NCBI GenBank assembly: GCA_027451105.1
Contig: DAIDKB010000044.1
Span: 1 to 64,000, forward strand
DNA length: 64,000 nt
Direction: 5' to 3'
Source of the DNA: a bacterium
Lineage (GTDB): Bacteria > Patescibacteriota > Saccharimonadia > Saccharimonadales > Saccharimonadaceae
Below the pieces are notes generated by a model. The model ran no database searches. It was not told the DNA's origin and was given only the letters and a program-made list of their open reading frames with translations. Both the position numbers and the translations under genes were made by a program. Below, one piece after another: positions 25,370 to 33,970 of the stretch; positions within the stretch are counted from its first letter, which is position 1; the number at the start of each line of letters is the position of its first letter.

Positions 25370-25744
25370 ATGCGAAATTATAGTGCGAAAGATGTTGATG
25401 AATATATCGACAGTATGCCGGAAGAAGCGCGAGCCAAGCTATCCGAGACCAGGATGGCCGTAAAAGCGGCGATACCTAAAGCTGACGAAAGCATCAGTTG
25501 GGGTGTACCATTTTATAAATATCAAGGCCTGCTGGCTGGATTTGGGACAGGTAATGGTTATGTCAGCTTTGGTCTGGTGTTTGCTCTTAATGCAGATGAC
25601 GTCAAAGAGCTGGAGTCTAAGGGCTATACGACTGCCAAAAAGACTTTTCGAATACGATATGACCAAAAAGTTCCGACTACGATTATTAAACGGATGTTAA
25701 AAAACCAGGCCAAACAAAACGAGCTTAAAAAAGCAGCTAAATAA
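25370..25744 (+). CDS. DUF1801 (YdhG/YjbR-like) protein
   Basis: 124 aa. VDEYIDSMPEEARAKLSETRMAVKAAIP, then ESISWGVPFYKYQG and YVSFGLVF match the DUF1801 fold (frataxin-like alpha/beta). Basic C-terminal helix (KRMLKNQAKQNELKKAAK). GGAGG-type SD (CTGGAGGTCAT) just before the ATG. Probable second gene of a unit with DUF488; molecular role unknown. Confidence 0.85.
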   Translation: MRNYSAKDVDEYIDSMPEEARAKLSETRMAVKAAIPKADESISWGVPFYKYQGLLAGFGTGNGYVSFGLVFALNADDVKELESKGYTTAKKTFRIRYDQKVPTTIIKRMLKNQAKQNELKKAAK

Positions 25745-25751
25745 ATTATAA

Positions 25752-27476
25752 TTACGGAATATGAACAATTGTGCCCGAATCTAAAATCGGCACATCAAGC
25801 GGTGTGTGATTAATGATCGCGAGGTACAGCGCCGATGGAATTGGGCCAAAATGATAGGCGTTTAAGATTGCCGTTTTTGCTTCGCTATTACTACCAATGG
25901 CGGCCTCTTCAATGGCGAGGTAGGTCCATAGTCGATTGTTTTTTGGATAAAGACTCAGACCCTTTTTTAGAAAAGCAATATTATCAGCCGGCTTGCCAAC
26001 GACAAAATTAGTAATGGCGATATTTTCATAAGTTACACCAAGCGGTGTAATTTGAAGAGCGTCTAAATACGACTGGCGAGCACCGGCATAATCATTCATT
26101 TTTTGCTGAATCACACCTAGGTTGTTGTAATTAGTGACCGACGGGAAATAGTCGATGGACTGCTTGGCGTAGACTTCGGCTTTCGCGATTTGGTTATTAT
26201 CAATGTAATATTTTGATAAGTTGTTCATGGCTAGGTAATTGCGGTCGGTCACGGCGATGTCCTTTAGGGCTAGCGTCGCTTGGTTGTGATAATCCAAGCC
26301 GCGCAGCTCACTACGTACGCCCAGGGAGATTAAAATGACCAAGCTAATTGTTAATAATACGGCTGGCTGAATGCGTGGCAGTAGTGTTTTTAGAATGACG
26401 GCTAGCATACCAAGTAGGCCGATAATCGCCACAATAAACCAGGTCTCGCAGGCCGTCATATCAAGGGCGACAATTTGCATATAGGGCGCTAGCCCCAAGA
26501 TGGTCCAGGCACTAAAAAATAGGTAAGTGATTAGGCTCTTCTTACCGGCTTTTTGGTAAATTAATTTACCAGCAAAAACCAGGCCGGCCACACAAATTAA
26601 TAAAATCAGAAGCGGCAAGATAAAGCCCTCAAAACTTGGGCTTTTATAGGTCCAATAATAACTGGTTGCCAGGTTTTCTGGGAAAATGAATTTTCGAAGG
26701 TAAAACATCAACATCGATGGAATCATCAAGATTCTTTGGCCAAAATTGAGTAGGTCAATTGGGGCGCTTTGAGTGATATTGCGCAGTCCGACGACGCTTG
26801 TTCGAATTAGAATGTAAAGAATTACTGGTAAGCTGACGATCTTAATAAAGCTCAGCAGCCGCGACTTGTGATATAAGAATAAATACAGCGCCGCTAGGCA
26901 GACAAAAACAACGGCCGTTTCTTTACTTAGAAGTGCCAAAAATAACAATGCCGTGGTGCCTACTAGACTTTTATTAGTCTGTGATTTAACTAGGACGTAT
27001 AAAGCCGATAGGCCAAACAGCAACATCAACGGTTCTTGCATTGATGGAATCGAGTAAACCACCTGCGAATTAATTGGATGAACTAAAAAGATTAAGGCCA
27101 CAAGTAGTGCCAAGGCCGGTTGAAAAAACACCTTTAGTAGCAGGAATAAGATAAAGGCGCTGGTGACATAAATTAATAGCTGCACAACATGAAAAGCGAT
27201 CGGCTGGGCGCCAAAAAAGCTATAAATCAAGGCATAAGTTGTGCTCATCATTGGCCGATAAAAGTCGCCAACCAATGCTTCGCCGTTCCAAAAAGTACTT
27301 GACCTAAAAAACAGGCCAACATTCGAGATTGAATGAACGGCGGTATTTTTGATAATTTGATCGGTATCATCGCCCTGCCAGCCGCCAGTTAAACCTGAAA
27401 AGAAGACACTAAAACCAACTAACAGAAGGATAAGGCCGACCTGCCAGGCCTTTAGGTTATCGATTTTTTTAAACAT
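25752..27476 (-). CDS. TMTC/PMT-like GT-C membrane protein with TPR domain
   Basis: 574 aa. About ten to eleven membrane helices (1-380) followed by a soluble TPR domain (~400-560: NYLAMNNLSKYYIDNNQIAKAEVYAKQSI, NNLGVIQQKMNDYAGARQSYLDAL read as separate repeats). After the first helix comes GWQGDDTDQIIKN, the acidic outside loop expected of GT-C glycosyltransferases, and later DFYRPMMSTTYAL and FLVHPINSQVVYSIPSMQEPL, which are typical of TMTC-type O-mannosyltransferase-like proteins. It would glycosylate exported Ser/Thr-rich proteins using a polyprenyl-linked sugar; the window encodes many such proteins and a GDP-mannose supply, so this is attractive but unproven. Divergent from the arc operon. 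Confidence 0.8.
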   Translation of the reverse strand: MFKKIDNLKAWQVGLILLLVGFSVFFSGLTGGWQGDDTDQIIKNTAVHSISNVGLFFRSSTFWNGEALVGDFYRPMMSTTYALIYSFFGAQPIAFHVVQLLIYVTSAFILFLLLKVFFQPALALLVALIFLVHPINSQVVYSIPSMQEPLMLLFGLSALYVLVKSQTNKSLVGTTALLFLALLSKETAVVFVCLAALYLFLYHKSRLLSFIKIVSLPVILYILIRTSVVGLRNITQSAPIDLLNFGQRILMIPSMLMFYLRKFIFPENLATSYYWTYKSPSFEGFILPLLILLICVAGLVFAGKLIYQKAGKKSLITYLFFSAWTILGLAPYMQIVALDMTACETWFIVAIIGLLGMLAVILKTLLPRIQPAVLLTISLVILISLGVRSELRGLDYHNQATLALKDIAVTDRNYLAMNNLSKYYIDNNQIAKAEVYAKQSIDYFPSVTNYNNLGVIQQKMNDYAGARQSYLDALQITPLGVTYENIAITNFVVGKPADNIAFLKKGLSLYPKNNRLWTYLAIEEAAIGSNSEAKTAILNAYHFGPIPSALYLAIINHTPLDVPILDSGTIVHIP

Positions 27477-27537
27477 ATAATTATCTTATCAAACTGGTCG
27501 TGGGCAGGATACCGTAACGCTTAATTTAAGTCGCCTG

Positions 27538-27585
27538 GCCTCCGCTATAAGCATAAGCATTGCATATTCTGAGTGGAGGCTTATA
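27538..27585. promoter_or_regulatory. Inverted repeat overlapping the arc promoter (possible operator)
   Basis: GCCTCCGCT (27538-27546) pairs with AGTGGAGGC (27572-27580), 8 of 9 bp; extending inward and outward TATAAGC (27546-27552) pairs with GCTTATA (27579-27585). The right arm abuts and overlaps the -10 of the arc promoter, so a dimeric regulator bound here could block RNA polymerase. The family of regulator is unknown; no ArgR gene is in the window. Confidence 0.5.
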
Positions 27586-27587
27586 AT
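27560..27587 (+). promoter_or_regulatory. Promoter of the arc operon
   Basis: TTGCAT (27560-27565), 16-nt spacer, TATAAT (27582-27587). Leader of ~35 nt ending in AAAAGGAC 6 nt before the arcA ATG. Confidence 0.65.
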
Positions 27588-27628
27588 GGGCTCCAGCATA
27601 GTAAAACGCTTAAAATCAAAAGGACAAA

Positions 27629-28867
27629 ATGGTGGATCCGCTGCACATTACATCAGAAATTGGGACATTAAAGACGGTCCTCGTACACCGTCCGGGCGCT
27701 GAGTTAGAAAATCTAACCCCCGACACACTACATGAGTTATTATTTGACGACATACCTTATTTAAAGGTTGCCCAGGAAGAGCATGACGCCTTTGCTGAGT
27801 TGTTACGTTCGCGTGGCATCGAGGTGCTTTACCTTGATCAAATGACGGCCGAGGCGCTTGATCATGATGACGTTAAGCGTCAATTTGCCGCTGAAATGGT
27901 GGCTGCCTCCAAGCAGGGTGAGCGCCGTGTCACTGGTGCTTTAATCGATTATTTGGCTAATATGTCGACACTTGATATGGTTCACAAAATTATGGCCGGT
28001 GTTCGTAAGGACGAGGTTCAGCTGCCGCCCGAGCACGCTCAACAGCTACACAGCATGGTACAAAAAGCGCACTATCCGTTTTATTTGGATCCAATGCCAA
28101 ACCTTTACTTTACGCGCGACCCAAATGCCACGATTGGTGGCGGTTTAACTAATAACCGAATGCACTGGCCGGCCAGGCGCCGTGAGTCGCTGTTTATGAA
28201 ATATATTATCGAGCATCACCCACGCTTTAAATCGGCCAATGTGCCAGTTTGGTATGGTCGTGATAATGACTTCTCAATGGAAGGCGGTGATGAACTGGTC
28301 CTGAGTTGCGACACCATGGCGATTGGTATTAGTGAGCGGACGACGCCAGAAGCAATTGAGTCGATGGCTGTTAAGCTATTTGCCGGTTCGGACTTTAAGA
28401 AAATTATCGCCATTGAAATTCCAAAATCACACGCCTTTATGCACCTCGATACGGTCTTTACGATGATTGATTACGACAAGTTTTCGATTCACCCCGCTAT
28501 TCGCGACAATGGTGGTCGCTTAAATATGTACATTTTGGAAAAAGTTGATGGCCAGGATTACCCGACTATTACCAAAGAAACCGATTTGGAACATGTCCTA
28601 AGGGTGGCACTTGGTAAAGATCACATTACTTTGATTGAGTGCGGCCAGGGCGACGAGATTGCATCCGCTCGCGAACAGTGGAATGACGGCAGCAACACGC
28701 TAGCGATTGGACCGGGTGTGGTTGTTACTTACAACCGTAATTATGTCACCAATCAAGCATTACGCGATCATGGTATTGAGGTGTTAGAAGTTTCTGGTGC
28801 CGAATTGGGCCGCGGTCGTGGTGGCCCACGCTGTATGAGTATGCCACTAGTTAGGGAGGATATTTAA
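27629..28867 (+). CDS. arcA: Arginine deiminase
   Basis: 412 aa. Converts arginine to citrulline and ammonia. [20 protein letters not shown] at the N-terminus, [28 protein letters not shown] (substrate Asp/Glu), [11 protein letters not shown] (catalytic His) and the C-terminal [16 protein letters not shown] with nucleophile Cys402 are all present, and length is standard. SD AAAAGGAC. First gene of arcA-arcB-arcD-arcC, the complete arginine deiminase pathway, which gives one ATP per arginine and raises pH. The arcB ATG begins directly after the stop. In host-associated Saccharibacteria this pathway is known to support both the epibiont and its host. Confidence 0.98.
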   Translation: MVDPLHITSEIGTLKTVLVHRPGAELENLTPDTLHELLFDDIPYLKVAQEEHDAFAELLRSRGIEVLYLDQMTAEALDHDDVKRQFAAEMVAASKQGERRVTGALIDYLANMSTLDMVHKIMAGVRKDEVQLPPEHAQQLHSMVQKAHYPFYLDPMPNLYFTRDPNATIGGGLTNNRMHWPARRRESLFMKYIIEHHPRFKSANVPVWYGRDNDFSMEGGDELVLSCDTMAIGISERTTPEAIESMAVKLFAGSDFKKIIAIEIPKSHAFMHLDTVFTMIDYDKFSIHPAIRDNGGRLNMYILEKVDGQDYPTITKETDLEHVLRVALGKDHITLIECGQGDEIASAREQWNDGSNTLAIGPGVVVTYNRNYVTNQALRDHGIEVLEVSGAELGRGRGGPRCMSMPLVREDI

Positions 28868-29857
28868 ATGTCACAAAGTTTACGCGGTCGTTCATTTTTG
28901 AACCTTGCCGATTTTACGGCTCAGCAGGTTCGATTAATGCTGGATACGGCCAAGGATTTTAAGTTAAAAAAGCAATTGGGCCAACCGCACCGTTTGCACG
29001 AGGGCAAGAACATCGCTTTGTTGTTTGAAAAGACTTCAACCAGGACGCGTTGTGCTTTTACGGTGGCCGCAAATGACCTCGGCGTTGCCCCTGAGTTTTT
29101 GGGTGCCAACGATATTCAGCTTGGTAAAAAAGAATCAGTTGAAGATACCGCCAAGGTTTTGGGCCGCATGTTTGATGGTATCGAATTTCGTGGCTTCGCG
29201 CACGACACTGTCGAGCAACTGGCTAAATTTTCGGGTGTGCCGGTCTGGAACGGTTTAACCGATAAATTTCATCCAACGCAGATTTTGGCGGACTTTATGA
29301 CGCTCGAAGAGCACGTTGGTCCACTAAAAGGCCTCAAGCTGGTTTTTGTCGGCGATGGTCGCAATAATATGGCCAACAGTTTAATGCTGGGTGCGGCACA
29401 GATGGGGCTTGATTTTCGAATCCTGGCACCTAATGAATTACACCCTGAGCAATCGCTAGTTGACGAAGCCCATCAAATGGCAGCCCTAAGTGGTGCCAAG
29501 ATTACAATTACTGATAATTTTGACGACGCCTTAAGTGGTGCCGACGCTATTTATACCGACGTTTGGGTTTCGATGGGCGAAGAAGACAAATACGCCGAAC
29601 GAATTGCCTTACTGAAAGGTTTTCAAGTCAATATGAACATGCTGCAGTGGACTGGTAACCCAAATGTTAAATTTATGCATTGTCTGCCAGCTTTCCACGA
29701 TTTGAACACCGATACCTCACACAAGATTCACGATGAATATGGACTAAGCGAGATGGAGGTGACCGACGAAGTCTTCCGTAGCCCAGCTAGCATCGTGTTC
29801 GATCAAGCGGAAAACCGCATGCACACTATAAAAGCCGTCATGGCTCTAACGTTATAA
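28868..29857 (+). CDS. arcB: Ornithine carbamoyltransferase (catabolic)
   Basis: 329 aa. Splits citrulline with phosphate into ornithine and carbamoyl phosphate. [12 protein letters not shown] holds the carbamoyl-phosphate STRTR loop, [14 protein letters not shown] the HPTQ motif, and MHCLPAFHD the catalytic Cys of the ornithine-binding loop (HCLP). SD GGGAGG lies in the end of arcA and the ATG touches the arcA stop. Assigned as the catabolic enzyme because of the operon. Confidence 0.97.
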   Translation: MSQSLRGRSFLNLADFTAQQVRLMLDTAKDFKLKKQLGQPHRLHEGKNIALLFEKTSTRTRCAFTVAANDLGVAPEFLGANDIQLGKKESVEDTAKVLGRMFDGIEFRGFAHDTVEQLAKFSGVPVWNGLTDKFHPTQILADFMTLEEHVGPLKGLKLVFVGDGRNNMANSLMLGAAQMGLDFRILAPNELHPEQSLVDEAHQMAALSGAKITITDNFDDALSGADAIYTDVWVSMGEEDKYAERIALLKGFQVNMNMLQWTGNPNVKFMHCLPAFHDLNTDTSHKIHDEYGLSEMEVTDEVFRSPASIVFDQAENRMHTIKAVMALTL

Positions 29858-29883
29858 AAGAAAAAGGGGGACAGTAAAATATT

Positions 29884-31314
29884 ATGGCTCTTAAAAAAGA
29901 AAGCAAGACGCTCGGTTTATTGCCGCTAACGGCGCTTGTGATCGGTTCGATTATCGGCAGCGGTATCTTTAATTTGATGAGCAATCTGTCGGCCGGTGCG
30001 TCGCTAATGGCGATTTTGATTGGCTGGGCGATTACCGGTATCGGTATGTTCTTTTTGGTATTGTCCTTTAGAAACCTTAATAAAAAACGTCCCGACCTCG
30101 ACGCTGGTATCTTTAGCTATGCTGAAGCTGGTTTTGGCAAGTTTATGGGCTTTAACTCAGCCTGGGGTTACTGGATTTCGGCCTGGATTGGCAACGTCGC
30201 CTATGCCACGCTGATGTTTAGCTCGCTTGGCTATTTCTTTAACGTCTTTAATGGTGGTCAAAACTTGGCATCAGTCATTGGTGCTTCGGTTGTGCTGTGG
30301 GGTGGTCATTTCTTGATCCTTCGCGGTGTTAAATCGGCTGGTTTTACGAATGTTATCGTCACTGTTGCCAAGATTATTCCAATTGCCATCTTTATTTTGG
30401 CGGCTTATGCGGCTTTCAAGCTAAATATCTTTACAGCTGACATTTGGGGTACGGCCTCAAAGGGATTTGAATTTAGTAGTGTTCTTGATCAAGTTCGCAG
30501 CACAATGTTAGTAACCGTCTGGGTGTTTATTGGTATCGAAGGTGCGGTTGTCTTCTCGGGACGCGCTAAAAAGCGTAGCGATGTTGGCAAGGCGACCTTC
30601 CTAGGCCTATTCACGGTTCTAGCAATTTACTTACTTGTCTCGGTCTTGTCACTTGGTTTAATGACCCGACCTGACTTGGCTGCACTTGGTCAACCAGCGA
30701 TGGCTTCGCTGTTGCAGTCGGTTGTTGGTACATGGGGCGCCGCACTAGTTAATGTCGGTGTGATTGTTTCAATTGCCGGTGCTTGGCTAGCTTGGACAAT
30801 GTTTGCCTTTGAGCTGCCTTACCAAGCCGCTTTGCGCGGTACTTTCCCGGCTGTGTTTAAGAAAGAAAACAAAAAAGGTACACCAGTAGTTGCACTACTT
30901 GTTACCAACCTATTGGTTCAAGCCTTTCTGTTCACCTTCCTGATTAGCAACTCGGCTTATGTCTTTGCCTATTCACTGGCGACTACAACGATTTTGATTC
31001 CATATGCCTTCACGGCGTTTTACCAAGTTAAATATTCGTTGCAAGAGAAAAAAGGTACGCCGCACCGCGCGCTTAATATTACAGCCGGTGTTGTTGCGAG
31101 CGTCTATGCCCTTTGGTTGGTTTACGCGGCTGGTCTTGATTACCTGCTGCTGACGGCGATTGTTTATGCACCTGGCATCTTGGTCTTTGCCTGGGCTCGT
31201 ATGCGCCAAAAAAAGAATCCATTTACATTTGTTGAGTCAATGATTGCCGTTGTTCTAATTGCGGTTTGTATACTGGCTATATCACGAATAATTAGTGGTC
31301 AAATTTCGATCTAG
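29884..31314 (+). CDS. arcD: Arginine/ornithine antiporter, APC superfamily
   Basis: 476 aa, 12-13 predicted helices. LGLLPLTALVIGSIIGSGIF is the first helix with the APC GSGIF substrate loop; VWVFIGIEGAVVFSGRAK is the conserved helix-6 acidic motif of basic amino acid antiporters. It would bring in arginine and release ornithine without energy cost. SD GGGGGA upstream, 26 nt after arcB. The GAxxxSGRA helix and operon position support this substrate rather than another amino acid. Confidence 0.95.
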   Translation: MALKKESKTLGLLPLTALVIGSIIGSGIFNLMSNLSAGASLMAILIGWAITGIGMFFLVLSFRNLNKKRPDLDAGIFSYAEAGFGKFMGFNSAWGYWISAWIGNVAYATLMFSSLGYFFNVFNGGQNLASVIGASVVLWGGHFLILRGVKSAGFTNVIVTVAKIIPIAIFILAAYAAFKLNIFTADIWGTASKGFEFSSVLDQVRSTMLVTVWVFIGIEGAVVFSGRAKKRSDVGKATFLGLFTVLAIYLLVSVLSLGLMTRPDLAALGQPAMASLLQSVVGTWGAALVNVGVIVSIAGAWLAWTMFAFELPYQAALRGTFPAVFKKENKKGTPVVALLVTNLLVQAFLFTFLISNSAYVFAYSLATTTILIPYAFTAFYQVKYSLQEKKGTPHRALNITAGVVASVYALWLVYAAGLDYLLLTAIVYAPGILVFAWARMRQKKNPFTFVESMIAVVLIAVCILAISRIISGQISI

Positions 31315-31320
31315 TTGTTT

Positions 31321-32268
31321 ATGACAGTAAGTAAAATTGTAATTGCACTGGGCGGAAATGCGCTGCAGAAAAAAGGTGAGGCTAGCGCCGAATCTCAAGT
31401 TAAGGTGGCCGCCCAGACAGCGCGACAGTTGGTACCCTTAATAGCCGAAGGTCATCAGATTGTGATTGTGCACGGTAATGGCCCGCAGGTGGGTGATATC
31501 TTGCTTCATGAAGAGGCTTTTAATACCGTCGAGGCGCCAACCCTACCGCTTGATAGTTGTGTGGCGATGAGCCAGGGTTCAATTGGCTACTGGTTGCAGC
31601 AGGGTCTAGGCAATGAGCTACATGCCAATGGCGGCCCAATGTCGGTGGCCTCAATTGTGACACAGGTGTTAGTTGATCAGAATGACCCCGCTTTTCAAAA
31701 TCCATCGAAGCCGATTGGGCCATTTTATGAAACCGAACAAGAGGCTCGCGATGCCGCCAGTGCTCGTAACTTTGCGATTAAGGAAGATTCAGGTCGGGGT
31801 TGGCGCCGGGTTGTGCCATCGCCACTTCCGAAGGCCATTATTGAAAAATCAATTATCAAAACACTGATTAAAGATAACTATATCGTTATTGCTGCTGGTG
31901 GCGGTGGCGTACCGGTTCTAGCAACCGATCAGGGCCTAAAGGGCGTGGCGGCAGTTATCGATAAGGATATGAGTGCGTCAGTTCTAGCTGATGGTATTGA
32001 GGCAGAGATACTGCTAATCCTGACATCGGTTGATGCCGCCAAGATACACTTTGGTACGCCAGAAGAACAGGATCTGCATGAAGTTAGCTGCGAGCAGATG
32101 CGTAAATATTGTGATGCCGGCGAATTTGCCGGTGGTAGTATGCTGCCAAAAGTTTTGGCTTCACTAGCCTTTGTCGAAAGGCATCGCGGTCACCGAAAGG
32201 CAATTATTGCCTCACTAGATACCGTGCAGGCAGCAATGGACGGTAAGAGCGGCACGATTATATCCTAA
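31321..32268 (+). CDS. arcC: Carbamate kinase
   Basis: 315 aa from ATG 31321 (an upstream TTG at 31315 directly after the arcD stop would add two residues). Makes ATP from carbamoyl phosphate and ADP. SKIVIALGGNALQ, IVHGNGPQVGDILL, AAGGGGVPV and the DKDMSASVLAD loop are signature elements of the amino acid kinase fold of ArcC; EFAGGSMLPKVLA closes the active site. Last gene of the arc operon; weak SD suggests coupling to arcD translation. Confidence 0.97.
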   Translation: MTVSKIVIALGGNALQKKGEASAESQVKVAAQTARQLVPLIAEGHQIVIVHGNGPQVGDILLHEEAFNTVEAPTLPLDSCVAMSQGSIGYWLQQGLGNELHANGGPMSVASIVTQVLVDQNDPAFQNPSKPIGPFYETEQEARDAASARNFAIKEDSGRGWRRVVPSPLPKAIIEKSIIKTLIKDNYIVIAAGGGGVPVLATDQGLKGVAAVIDKDMSASVLADGIEAEILLILTSVDAAKIHFGTPEEQDLHEVSCEQMRKYCDAGEFAGGSMLPKVLASLAFVERHRGHRKAIIASLDTVQAAMDGKSGTIIS

Positions 32269-32289
32269 TCTTTGACTTTGAGGCGGTAA

Positions 32290-32318
32290 TTGATAAGGCT
32301 TAACCCTTATGCTATGAT
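32290..32318 (+). promoter_or_regulatory. Sigma70-type promoter of the 32354 gene pair
   Basis: TTGATA (32290-32295), 17-nt spacer, TATGAT (32313-32318); GGGGGA SD follows at ~32341 before ATG 32354. Confidence 0.65.
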
Positions 32319-32353
32319 GTCTACAATGGTAAAAAATCTGGGGGATAGATTAC

Positions 32354-32890
32354 ATGGATAACGGACCGGTTCGCATAAATGACCTTGTTCCAAATGGACG
32401 TAATGTTGGTGGTGTTAATGATCCACGACGCGCAAACCTAAAAGCAAATGGCAAGAAGAAGCGTGGCAAATTACAGCGAATCTTGATAGCTGTCGCTGGT
32501 TTGGCCGTTGTTCTTGGGCTGGCGGCTGGCGGCTGGTTTTACTATAAGTCGACAGTTGCCTCTCAGATTGATGGTGGTGAATATCAAGCTGTATTTTTGA
32601 CTAACGGCCAGGTTTACTTCGGTAAACTTCAAATGCTAAGCGATGGATACATGCGCTTATCTAATATTTTTTACTTGCAAGCACAAAGCAGTTCTGCGTC
32701 ATCGTCAAGCAGTTTACAGTCGACCAGCACGAACACTTCAGATGTGCAGCTAGTTAAATTGGGTAATGAAATTCACGGCCCGACTGACCAAATGATTGTC
32801 AGCAAGAGCCAGGTTCTATTTTTTGAGAATCTTAAGAATGACGGTAAGGTATCGTCCTCAATTGTTAAGTATTTAGACACAAAGAAGTAA
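32354..32890 (+). CDS. Single-pass membrane protein of unknown function
   Basis: 178 aa. Basic cytoplasmic N-terminus (to ~45, with KKKRGKLQR), one helix at ~47-66, then an outside part: a compact beta region (YQAVFLTNGQVYFGKL, GYMRLSNIFYLQ), a Ser-rich loop of about 25 residues, and a second beta part (VQLVKLGNEIHGP, MIVSKSQVLFFENL). I do not recognise the family. Followed after one base by a second single-pass protein, so the two are probably co-translated partners. Confidence 0.75.
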   Translation: MDNGPVRINDLVPNGRNVGGVNDPRRANLKANGKKKRGKLQRILIAVAGLAVVLGLAAGGWFYYKSTVASQIDGGEYQAVFLTNGQVYFGKLQMLSDGYMRLSNIFYLQAQSSSASSSSSLQSTSTNTSDVQLVKLGNEIHGPTDQMIVSKSQVLFFENLKNDGKVSSSIVKYLDTKK

Positions 32891-32891
32891 T

Positions 32892-33383
32892 ATGAAAAAT
32901 CGCGTTGTTAAATTAGTACGTCAAGTATTAATTAGCGGCGCGATTCTTATTGCACTAATTTTTGCGGCTGGCTTTGGCTATACCTGGTACATGGAGAGGC
33001 AGGCTCCAGCAAACGTAGCTACGCCAGTAACTACAACTGCAGATGCCTATGCGCCACCAATTCAGCATGTTGAGCCAGCGGCTAATGCTAAATTTGGTGT
33101 TTCAGTGCAGATTTTAACAACACCGGTGAATCCGGGTGAAATTGCGACTATGTCAGTCCGCACCCGGCCCGACGCTACCTGTACGATTACGGCTGTCTAC
33201 AATAACGTACCCAGTAAAGATGCTGGTTTGACGCCAAAGGTTGCCGATACTTTTGGTGGAGCCAGTTGGGACTTTACGGTCGATTCGACGGCGCCAATCG
33301 GCAAGTGGCCGATAACGGTGACATGCAAATACGGTCAGCAATCAATCGTCGCAATCGGTACATTGGAAGTTAAAAAGAGTTAA
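32892..33383 (+). CDS. Single-pass membrane protein with exported Ig-like domain
   Basis: 163 aa. Helix at ~12-31, then a Pro/Thr-rich linker and a beta domain (FGVSVQILTTPVNPGEIATMSVRTRP, IGKWPITVTCKYGQQ) with two cysteines (TCTI, TCKY) that could pair; the WPITVTCKYG end resembles Ig-like domains. One base separates it from the upstream gene. Convergent with the locus B cluster. No family name recognised. Confidence 0.72.
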   Translation: MKNRVVKLVRQVLISGAILIALIFAAGFGYTWYMERQAPANVATPVTTTADAYAPPIQHVEPAANAKFGVSVQILTTPVNPGEIATMSVRTRPDATCTITAVYNNVPSKDAGLTPKVADTFGGASWDFTVDSTAPIGKWPITVTCKYGQQSIVAIGTLEVKKS

Positions 33384-33386
33384 TTT

Positions 33387-33920
33387 TCAAGAACTTGGCT
33401 TAATAGTATCTAGCGTATCGCCAATAGCCTGCCACTGATCTTGTCCAATTGATTCGCTTGGTGTCATGAAAACCACTAAGCCGTGTTCAAGCATGACGGC
33501 AAACTGTTTGTTCTGTTGTTTTGCCATTTGGCCTAGTACAATAGTTCCGCTTGATGTTGAAAGTGATGCGGTCTGTTGAATAACATCATCAAGGAATTTG
33601 CTCTTAAAATCTGGCACGTCAGTAAATTGTGATGGCTGAGGATACTCGGACACTGTGACATCAGCATTAGCTACGTGCATAATGTACGTTAAGATGTGTG
33701 TTCCGTCTTCGACTGTACTTACTTTGTAGTCAGAAGTTGTAATTGACTTAATATTGGCCGGTATCACTAATGGGATGAAGCTAACTTGTGGCGCAATTGA
33801 AGCAGGCACCGGGTTATTATTTGGCTGCATTAAGTGGGCAAGCCAAAAGCCGCCCAGTAGCAATAGCCCAACCGCGAGTACGCCTGATATGCCCAGTAAT
33901 AGCTTTTTACGAATACTCAT
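33387..33920 (-). CDS. Single-pass exported protein, end of locus B
   Basis: 177 aa from ATG 33920 (MSIRKKLLLG); an in-frame ATG at 33941 is less likely because TATATT on the minus strand (33932-33927) ends 6 nt before 33920. Signal/anchor helix ~6-26, then an outside alpha/beta domain (TILTYIMHVANADVTVSEYPQ, GLVVFMTPSE) of ~140 residues. Unknown family. Its own -10 element suggests it can be transcribed apart from the giant gene upstream. Confidence 0.7.
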   Translation of the reverse strand: MSIRKKLLLGISGVLAVGLLLLGGFWLAHLMQPNNNPVPASIAPQVSFIPLVIPANIKSITTSDYKVSTVEDGTHILTYIMHVANADVTVSEYPQPSQFTDVPDFKSKFLDDVIQQTASLSTSSGTIVLGQMAKQQNKQFAVMLEHGLVVFMTPSESIGQDQWQAIGDTLDTIKPSS

Positions 33921-33970
33921 ATGTCTAATATAGCTTAGCATAATCGATGTATGCTGGCATTGCCGTCGGC

